Assembly: GCA_000437275.1 (NCBI GenBank)
Contig: FR899723.1
Location: 85,218 to 97,261, forward strand
DNA from: Clostridium sp. CAG:411
GTDB lineage: Bacteria; Bacillota; Clostridia; Lachnospirales; Lachnospiraceae
Direction: 5' to 3'
DNA length: 12,044 nucleotides
Each line of letters starts with the position of its first letter. The stretch's first letter is position 1. Positions 7,948 through 12,044 of this stretch are shown in pieces. The notes below the pieces were generated by a model, which was given only the letters and a program-made list of their open reading frames with translations, was not told the origin of the DNA and made no database searches. The position numbers were made by a program, and so were the translations under genes.

Positions 7948-8645
7948 TTGTCACCTTCCTTTAATAGCCAAACACATCCCTTTGCACAGCGTTCTGCTAC
8001 ATCCGAAAAATGATTGCCATTATTCCATTCTAACACAACCCTTTGTCCATTTTCTTTATAAAATGCAGCCAAATTTCGTGTACAATCTCCAATCGTTTTC
8101 ATTATGGCATTTCGTGTCTTTTCTTCCTTTTTTCCTAGACTCAAATATATTTTTGTACTTTCTTTCGGTATATGCATTTTTGCATATTCCATCCAGCTCG
8201 GATACCAAAGCGAGCCAGAACAACAGGCAACACCATCAAAAAAATCATTTTCACAGGCAACCCATAAAGCAAACAATCCCGCTAACGAATAGCCTCCAAT
8301 ATAACACTTTGGTTTTCTTTCATAGACAGATAATGCCTTCAACAACTTTGCCGTACCGATTTTTAATAACCAATTCTTTAATTGCTCTCCCTCGCCCAAA
8401 AACTCCTCCGAACCAAACACTGCAGGTGCTTTCCAAGGGGACAATTCTTTATTCCAATCCTTAATCATAACTACAACCAAAGCAAAACCAGAAAGTCCTT
8501 TTTCCCTTTTCAGCTTTTCAAACATCTGCTCTGCTATATCTATCCGTTCCACACTTTCAAACCAGAAAATTACATTTTGTATTTGTTTTTCTTTTGTACG
8601 ATATATCCTACAAACATAGGAATCAATTTCTATTGTATCTATCAT
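7944..8645 (-). CDS. Alpha/beta-hydrolase-fold esterase (putative esterase family)
   Basis: A 233-residue cytoplasmic protein without a signal peptide or membrane segment. It resembles the putative-esterase family (esterase D / enterochelin-esterase-like). The likely nucleophile is S120 in GGYSLAGLFALW, an elbow of the form G-x-S-x-A-G rather than strict GxSxG. The likely catalytic histidine is H212 in NNGNHFSD. An acidic residue near LSLGKKEEK (about 174-175) could complete the triad. The segment CCSGSLWYPSW after the nucleophile helix is typical of this family. The ATG at 8645 has an AGGGAAAG site. It follows the DUF1653 gene by 36 bases and precedes jetA by 77, so it may be in the same transcript. 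The substrate is unknown, and no link to the SMC complex is visible. Confidence 0.8.
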   Translation of the reverse strand: MIDTIEIDSYVCRIYRTKEKQIQNVIFWFESVERIDIAEQMFEKLKREKGLSGFALVVVMIKDWNKELSPWKAPAVFGSEEFLGEGEQLKNWLLKIGTAKLLKALSVYERKPKCYIGGYSLAGLFALWVACENDFFDGVACCSGSLWYPSWMEYAKMHIPKESTKIYLSLGKKEEKTRNAIMKTIGDCTRNLAAFYKENGQRVVLEWNNGNHFSDVAERCAKGCVWLLKEGDN

Positions 8646-8681
8646 TTCTTTCCCTGTTATCCTAATGATCTGCCAACATAA

Positions 8682-9023
8682 CTATTCATTAAATTTCTCA
8701 AATCTATATTGCTGCTTGCTATTTGGATACTTCTTTTTGTCTACTTTACTCATAAACATATCATATGGTCTGGCACAAATCTTAAAAGGAGGGTACAGTC
8801 CTTGGTATATTACTAATCTTTCTCCTGTTTCTGTATGACTGGCAAATGCCAAAATTTTATATAAATATTCTGAAGTAGTTTCAGATACCCATTCCCGTTT
8901 AAAATGGCGAACAATATCCCCTACAACTAAATCCCGCTGCTCTATCGGTAACTGTTCTGTTGTTTGCTCTATCTTCTCTTCTTTTTCCTCTACACTTTCA
9001 TATTCATCCTTATCTAATGGCAC
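8682..9023 (-). CDS. DUF1653-domain protein (downstream part of an apparently frameshifted gene)
   Basis: A 113-residue frame read from GTG at 9023. After an acidic linker (ESVEEKEEKIEQTTEQ) it holds a DUF1653 domain (about residues 33-113): GDIVRHFKRE, YLYKILAFASHTETGERLVIYQGLY, ICARPYDMFMSKVD, then KYPNSKQQYRFEKF. DUF1653 is a small beta-rich domain of unknown function, common in bacteria. The GTG has no clear ribosome site. It overlaps by one base the TAG of a 44-residue frame immediately upstream (TAGTG). Its first residues (PLDKDEYE) read as a natural continuation of the WYGGVTVKSNSG domain in that upstream frame. I therefore infer one original gene, 9157-8682, broken by the loss of one base in the short T run near 9027. 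Reinitiation at TAGTG is the alternative. Confidence 0.75.
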   Translation of the reverse strand: MPLDKDEYESVEEKEEKIEQTTEQLPIEQRDLVVGDIVRHFKREWVSETTSEYLYKILAFASHTETGERLVIYQGLYPPFKICARPYDMFMSKVDKKKYPNSKQQYRFEKFNE

Positions 9024-9157
9024 TAAATCCCACTATTACTTTTTACCGTCACACCACCATACCAAGTACTGTCTACTTCTAATACATCTCCCAACTGATA
9101 CTCCATTGAGCTCTCGTCATTTTTTTTAATAATTCTTACCATTTGCTTCTCTTTCAA
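9023..9157 (-). CDS. Short N-terminal part of the DUF1653 gene (44 residues)
   Basis: A small frame from TTG at 9157-9155, with a GAGGT site 8 bases upstream, ending at TAG 9025-9023. It encodes MKEKQMVRIIKKNDE at its start, then EYQLGDVLEVDSTWYGGVTV. This resembles a small beta domain (YxxGDxxEVxSTWYGGV) that I would expect to continue with a PLDKDEYE-type segment, which is found at the start of the next frame in another phase. It begins 18 bases after the phosphoesterase stop, so it is the second cistron of that operon. Read alone it would be a truncated peptide; joined to the next frame it would give a protein of about 158 residues. Confidence 0.6.
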   Translation of the reverse strand: MKEKQMVRIIKKNDESSMEYQLGDVLEVDSTWYGGVTVKSNSGI

Positions 9158-9175
9158 TGTACTTACCTCGCTTCT

Positions 9176-9682
9176 CTATAACTTCCATCTTTTTATATCC
9201 TGATATGGATTCCCTGTTGATAATCCAACCTCTGTAATCGTTCCCTTTAATGGATTAAAATTTGCCTGTAAAACATGAAATGCCTGTTGCATCTGTGGTT
9301 CATTCAACGTTCTTGCCATCGTAATATGTGGCAACCAATGAAATGGCTGGTATCTGCTTTGCTCTTCTGTAAATGCCTTGTTTACATCTACACACATTTC
9401 GTGCAATGCTCTGTTCAACACGGTTGCCAAAAATAATACATGCGGTTTAAAACAACCGATTGAAACAATAGCAATCTCTGTACGATTCCAATACTTAACA
9501 CACCTATCTAAGTGTTGCAACAAATCCGTTTCTTTTCCCTGCCTTACCATTCCAATTGTTAAGTGTGGCGGTATTTGTCGTTCCAGCATATAACTATTTC
9601 CACTTTTTCTTGCTATCTGTTTCATCAAATTACTTAATATATAATCTGTCTGTTTATCAAAATATAAGGAAACTAAATACAA
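9176..9682 (-). CDS. 2H phosphoesterase, 2'-5' RNA ligase family
   Basis: A 168-residue protein with both HxT motifs of the 2H superfamily: H40-L-T42 in IPPHLTIG and H119-I-T121 in WLPHITMA. These two histidine-threonine pairs form the active site that acts on 2',3'-cyclic or 2'-5' phosphodiester bonds in RNA or nucleotides. Length and motif spacing fit the LigT/YjcG-like group. The start is TTG at 9682-9680, supported by AGGGGAGG 7 bases upstream. It is the first gene of an operon continuing into the DUF1653 gene. The exact substrate is unknown. Many clostridia carry such genes as housekeeping or accessory copies, so its nearness to jetABC need not mean a shared role. Confidence 0.87.
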   Translation of the reverse strand: MYLVSLYFDKQTDYILSNLMKQIARKSGNSYMLERQIPPHLTIGMVRQGKETDLLQHLDRCVKYWNRTEIAIVSIGCFKPHVLFLATVLNRALHEMCVDVNKAFTEEQSRYQPFHWLPHITMARTLNEPQMQQAFHVLQANFNPLKGTITEVGLSTGNPYQDIKRWKL

Positions 9683-9713
9683 AACCGAACCTCCCCTAAC
9701 CTTCTCACCTTTT

Positions 9714-9731
9714 ATTTTAGCCTGCTAAAAT
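9714..9731. promoter_or_regulatory. 18-base palindrome at the start of the phosphoesterase transcript
   Basis: ATTTTAGCCTGCTAAAAT is a perfect dyad with 7-base arms and a 4-base centre. It covers the expected transcription start of the promoter at 9735-9763 and lies upstream of the ribosome site. It could be an operator, or a small hairpin at the 5' end of the mRNA. No T run follows, so it is not a terminator. Confidence 0.45.
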
Positions 9732-9734
9732 TGT

Positions 9735-9763
9735 AACATATCTGTAAAATAAAATCGAATCAA
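9735..9763 (-). promoter_or_regulatory. Candidate promoter of the phosphoesterase operon
   Basis: On the minus strand TTGATT (9763-9758) and TATGTT (9740-9735) are 17 bases apart, about 53 bases before the TTG start at 9682. The -35 overlaps the T run of the terminator for the FUSC gene upstream. Confidence 0.42.
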
Positions 9764-9824
9764 AAAGGAAAGCGGGCTATAATCACAATGAAATAGTGAC
9801 TATTTTTACAAAACCCGATTTCCT
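9760..9824 (-). terminator. Intrinsic terminator of the FUSC-family gene
   Basis: On the minus strand AGGAAATCGGG (9824-9814) pairs with CCCGCTTTCCT (9776-9766), 10 of 11 positions, directly followed by TTTTTG. The long loop contains a second stem, ATAGTCAC with GTGATTAT (one G-U pair), which makes an extended hairpin. It lies about 85 bases after the FUSC stop. No T run is found on the plus-strand side, so it acts in the minus direction only. Confidence 0.7.
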
Positions 9825-9907
9825 AATCGCTTTTAATCATCCTCTATTTACAAAAATAATAGTCAAACATTTTAGTTTAATAAAGAAACGTCCTTTTTTT
9901 AAATTTT

Positions 9908-10966
9908 CTACTCTGTTACCCTTCTCCAAGAACCAGCATAGTTTGATATCCAATCCAAAAATTTAACACAAACCAACGTATAACATGCACTACAAACATT
10001 CACACCCATACGAAGTAACACAGCACCATGCATACCAAATAAACCAGATGCAATGGATAATGCACCAAATGTATTAAATGCCGTCTGCCAGGCATATCCT
10101 GCTGAATATCCAACTCCAATTCCACCAATCATTCCAATGTACGGATACATAGACGTTGGAAGAAACGTATATAACCCAATAAACAACAAACATCCTACAA
10201 TATTAAACAAGCCTCTTTTTCCTGCCCTTTCAGTACAATCATTTGCAAAAGGAAGGCAAACTGACATACAGGAAATTCCTGCCCACATTGCTCTTGGCAA
10301 ATTTAAAAGAGACATAATTAACATCGCACTGGATACAATAAACGTCAACTTGATATACCATCTGTTTCGCAAAGAGGTAATATCAAATTCTCGAAATAAA
10401 TCTAAAAAGCTCCGACGATACGGTCTATTTTTCTGTTTGCAGTAAAAAATCACCATACAAATTCCCATTCCTACCAGTAAACCTATCACTCTCAATATGT
10501 ATGCCTGTCCCGTCACATCATATCCCTGCAACAACAAATACCCTAAAACAAAGGTGGAATGGTTGTACATAATCACATTGTGACATCCTAAAATCATCAA
10601 CAACATAATACAAACTATATTTAACACAAATGCCGCAATTGGTGATAGCATATTTGTCATTCTCGGCCCCATGATTAGAATCGCGAAAATACCAGCAATG
10701 CACCCTAACCCATGTGTCGTTTTAATACCAAAATCAGCCTGACGAAGTACCAGCACCGCTAATAATACAGTCACTCCAACCACGCTGTTTTCCGTTCCTA
10801 AAAGCTTACTATATAATGAAACCACAGCAACACAAAACGCCATCACAAGATATACTTTAAAATTGTAAATCAAGATATGACGTATCTTTTCTTTCTTCTC
10901 TGTTGTACTTTTAATCAATTGTTTAGACCCTGTAGAACTTAACTGTAACTCCTGATAAAATGTCAT
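9908..10966 (-). CDS. FUSC-family integral membrane protein
   Basis: A 352-residue polytopic membrane protein of the fusaric-acid-resistance-like (FUSC) type, probably an exporter or channel-like component for small aromatic or anionic compounds, though the substrate cannot be told. It has two similar membrane halves of about six segments each (about residues 35-175 and 205-340), joined by a basic cytoplasmic loop (KQKNRPYRRSFLDLFREFD). Features seen are the short conserved stretches GVTVLLAVLVLR and AMWAGISCMSVCLP at equivalent places in the two halves, and HGLGCIAGI / AGKRGLFNIVGCLLF. There is no long C-terminal cytoplasmic domain, so it is a membrane-only member. The ATG at 10966 is preceded by AGAGGTGA about 10 bases upstream. 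It is monocistronic, with a near-consensus promoter at 11043-11071 and a terminator at 9760-9824. Confidence 0.82.
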   Translation of the reverse strand: MTFYQELQLSSTGSKQLIKSTTEKKEKIRHILIYNFKVYLVMAFCVAVVSLYSKLLGTENSVVGVTVLLAVLVLRQADFGIKTTHGLGCIAGIFAILIMGPRMTNMLSPIAAFVLNIVCIMLLMILGCHNVIMYNHSTFVLGYLLLQGYDVTGQAYILRVIGLLVGMGICMVIFYCKQKNRPYRRSFLDLFREFDITSLRNRWYIKLTFIVSSAMLIMSLLNLPRAMWAGISCMSVCLPFANDCTERAGKRGLFNIVGCLLFIGLYTFLPTSMYPYIGMIGGIGVGYSAGYAWQTAFNTFGALSIASGLFGMHGAVLLRMGVNVCSACYTLVCVKFLDWISNYAGSWRRVTE

Positions 10967-10991
10967 ACTTTCTTTTCACCTCTTGTAAATT

Positions 10992-11035
10992 CTCTTCATA
11001 CTCTTCAGATTAATCTAACAATCCTTATGAAGAGT
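10992..11035 (-). promoter_or_regulatory. Overlapping inverted repeats in the FUSC 5' leader
   Basis: In the leader (minus strand) ACTCTTCA (11035-11028) can pair with TGAAGAGT (11007-11000). The overlapping CTCTTCATA (11034-11026) can instead pair with TATGAAGAG (11000-10992). The two alternatives are mutually exclusive. They lie just after the expected transcription start and about 25 bases before the ATG, so they could be an operator or a switchable RNA hairpin. No ligand-binding riboswitch core is recognised. Confidence 0.4.
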
Positions 11036-11042
11036 GTTGAGC

Positions 11043-11071
11043 ATTATAATACGATTTGTGTGAATCGTCAA
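11043..11071 (-). promoter_or_regulatory. Near-consensus promoter of the FUSC gene with a dyad in its spacer
   Basis: On the minus strand TTGACG (11071-11066), a 17-base spacer, and TATAAT (11048-11043) form a near-perfect housekeeping sigma promoter. The sequence 11051-11068 (ACGATTTGTGTGAATCGT on the plus strand) is a dyad with perfect 6-base arms around 6 bases. It fills the spacer and touches the -35, the position of a typical repressor operator. The strong promoter implies that expression is held down by a repressor not seen in this window. Confidence 0.8.
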
Positions 11072-11087
11072 GAGCTTTTTTATATAT

Positions 11088-11235
11088 TCTGTCATTTCAC
11101 TTTTAATGCATCATCATACAGGTACATATGTTTTGTATCGAGACACTTTCTACTATTTTTCAATACATCTTTACACCTTTAATAGTAGCATTACCTGATG
11201 CCAATTTTCCCTCTTTTATAAAAAGTAATGACAGA
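11088..11235. repeat. Nested inverted repeats, small non-coding element
   Basis: Outer arms at 11088-11104 (TCTGTCATT-tc-ACTTTT) and 11221-11235 (AAAAGTAATGACAGA) are perfectly inverted over 15 bases apart from a 2-base bulge. Inside them CTACTATT (11150-11157) and AATAGTAG (11181-11188) form a second perfect 8-base pair. No open frame is found between them. It could be a MITE-like remnant or a structured RNA or terminator region after the acidic gene; I see no clear target-site duplication. Confidence 0.4.
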
Positions 11236-11427
11236 TTATTTAGGAGTCTCCTCTCTTTCTCTTCTATTTTCTATTCTATCTGTCAAAAAATTCAATTCCT
11301 CAAGAGATAGACTTCTAAACGGACTTTCCATCGAATCATCTTCGGTATCACTCAAAGTTGGCTCATAAGTGTCAACATCAAAACCAAGTTTTTCGCATAT
11401 TGATTCATAAGTAATTTCAGTAGCCAT
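11236..11427 (-). CDS. Small acidic hypothetical protein (63 residues)
   Basis: An unrecognised protein starting MATEITYESICEKLGFDVDTYEP. It is strongly acidic overall (about 18 D/E against 7 K/R), with a DTEDDSMESPFRSLSLEELNFLTDRI segment that probably forms a helix and a charged C-terminus. No signal, membrane segment or cysteine motif is present (one Cys). The ATG at 11427 has GGAGGTG 8 bases upstream, so it is likely a real gene. It lies about 157 bases downstream of the four-cysteine protein gene on the same strand; a weak promoter candidate (TTGAAA about 11580, TATTAA about 11555) lies in that gap. Small acidic partners of toxins or phage enzymes can look like this, but no function can be assigned. 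Confidence 0.65.
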   Translation of the reverse strand: MATEITYESICEKLGFDVDTYEPTLSDTEDDSMESPFRSLSLEELNFLTDRIENRREREETPK

Positions 11428-11584
11428 ATTAGAACACCTCCAAATCTACTCCATTTTTACAACTCTTTCAATGTTACTTTCAAACCTTTTATATCATGTC
11501 CATGTTTTATTTCATTCTGAATTACATATTTCTAAAACTCGGACGCCTTTTAATACTCTAAAAATTTGTAGCCTTTCAAGCTTT

Positions 11585-11788
11585 TCAGTTTTCTTTGCGA
11601 TATTCGCAATACGTTTTATCAACCTCTTTCCCTGGTTCTGGGAATGATTTATTAGTAATTTCTCGCGGTATACCATCGGGATATTTATCACACTTCAAAA
11701 ATCCCCTGTCATACTTGCAGGTTGCGCACAAACTATCAATTGGCATCGGGTTATCCCACCACCTTCTGTCTGAATACGGTTTGCTCAT
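11585..11788 (-). CDS. Small four-cysteine protein, possibly metal-binding (67 residues)
   Basis: A 67-residue protein starting MSKPYSDRRWWDNPMP. Cysteines C21 and C24 (CATC), C33 (LKCDKYPDG) and C61 could form a zinc site. The CDKYPDGIPREI segment resembles small proteins that I recall from clostridial phage head or adenine-nucleotide enzyme neighbourhoods; this is memory, not a search. I choose ATG 11788 because GGAGGAG lies 5 bases upstream; an in-frame ATG at 11806 would add six residues without a good site. The start overlaps the stop of the upstream gene by one base (TAATG), so translation is coupled and the pair probably acts together. Confidence 0.68.
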   Translation of the reverse strand: MSKPYSDRRWWDNPMPIDSLCATCKYDRGFLKCDKYPDGIPREITNKSFPEPGKEVDKTYCEYRKEN

Positions 11789-12044
11789 TATATCTCCTCC
11801 ATCCATATTGTGTTCCCTTGTACTTTTGTTATCAGAAACATGCTATTACGTTTGAATAAAATTTCTTTTTCTAATTGATTATAACATTTTACATTCTTGC
11901 CATGCCTAGATTTTATCACATATTGAATTGGAAAATTTTCATCATATATACCAAGAGAACTAGAAATATATGACGGAAACATCTTTTTTCTTTCTACTAC
12001 ATGACTGTCAATAAAAGCGTATAATGGCTCAGTTGTCAAGACAA
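11788..12044 (-). CDS. C-terminal part of a putative ADP-ribosyltransferase-fold protein (partial, 5' end off window)
   Basis: About 85 residues of an open frame that continues past the right edge; TTG at 12039 is an internal codon or possible start without a visible ribosome site. The segment FPSYISSSLG resembles the STS-type motif. A later segment, NQLEKEILFKRNSMFLI, resembles the ExE (ARTT) region of R-S-E class ADP-ribosyltransferases, as found in bacterial toxins and at the C-terminus of phage MuF/minor-head proteins. The glutamate expected to be catalytic would be the second E of EKE. The conserved arginine strand lies off-window, so activity cannot be judged. It is coupled through TAATG to the four-cysteine protein. 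A phage head-morphogenesis protein or a toxin module are the main alternatives. Confidence 0.5.
   Translation of the reverse strand, partial: VLTTEPLYAFIDSHVVERKKMFPSYISSSLGIYDENFPIQYVIKSRHGKNVKCYNQLEKEILFKRNSMFLITKVQGNTIWMEEI

Noticed and set aside
7982..8464. A 160-codon open frame on the plus strand opposite the esterase gene
   Set aside because: It has no recognisable domain and no good ribosome site, and its composition is that of an antisense reading of an AT-rich gene. The minus frame has clear catalytic motifs.
9121..9128. Run of T (A on the coding strand) as the frameshift site of the DUF1653 gene
   Set aside because: The coding frame reads through this run from a well-placed TTG start into the WYGGV domain without a break. 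The phase change is further on, near 9027.
9791..9805. Near-perfect palindrome AAATAGTGACTATTT as a possible operator
   Set aside because: It lies inside the loop of the FUSC terminator, and most of it is explained by the upper stem of that hairpin.
10518..10703. A 61-codon minus-strand frame inside the FUSC gene
   Set aside because: It is an out-of-frame shadow of the membrane protein gene, without its own start signal or recognisable features.
1..12044. CRISPR arrays, tRNA or rRNA genes, insertion sequences
   Set aside because: I found no regularly spaced repeats, no cloverleaf or rRNA-like stretch, and no transposase or integrase on either strand.

Overview
The window comes from a low-G+C, AT-rich bacterium of the Firmicutes, most likely a clostridium of the Lachnospiraceae type. 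The evidence is strong AGGAGG-type ribosome sites, TTG and GTG starts, and the protein families present. Every gene I can support lies on the minus strand, so transcription runs from high to low coordinates; the plus-strand open frames are shadows.

Right edge (about 11236-12044): a small accessory module that looks phage- or toxin-associated. It holds the C-terminal end of a protein resembling an ADP-ribosyltransferase domain (cut by the window edge), a four-cysteine small protein coupled to it through a TAATG stop-start overlap, and a very acidic 63-residue protein. A non-coding stretch (about 10967-11235) follows. It contains nested inverted repeats and a near-consensus promoter with a perfect dyad in its spacer.

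Middle (about 7944-10966): a FUSC-family integral membrane protein with its own promoter and terminator. Next comes an apparent operon of a 2H phosphoesterase (2'-5' RNA ligase family), a DUF1653 protein that appears split by a frameshift at a TAGTG junction, and an esterase of the alpha/beta-hydrolase fold.

Left half (1-7866): jetA-jetB-jetC, a Wadjet/MksBEF-type SMC complex, tightly packed. The fourth gene expected in a Wadjet plasmid-defence operon, jetD/mksG (the nuclease subunit), is absent. In its place the end of jetC overlaps the start of an OmpR-family response regulator by 26 bases. The regulator is followed by a short histidine kinase with no extracellular sensor domain, an inverted-repeat terminator candidate, and then the start of an ABC-transporter ATPase of the MacB/LolD type that runs off the left edge. 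The ATPase promoter has a good -10 but no -35. Three direct GTCA(T/C) repeats spaced exactly 11 bases apart sit in that position, the expected geometry for an OmpR-type activator.

Functional reading: the regulator-kinase pair probably controls the adjacent ABC exporter in a peptide-sensing/resistance cassette. The SMC complex upstream could be a condensin-like MksBEF, a Wadjet system whose nuclease lies elsewhere, or a decayed Wadjet. I see no convincing terminator between about 9682 and 712, so the phosphoesterase, esterase, SMC and two-component genes may share long transcripts, with an extra promoter possible just before jetA.
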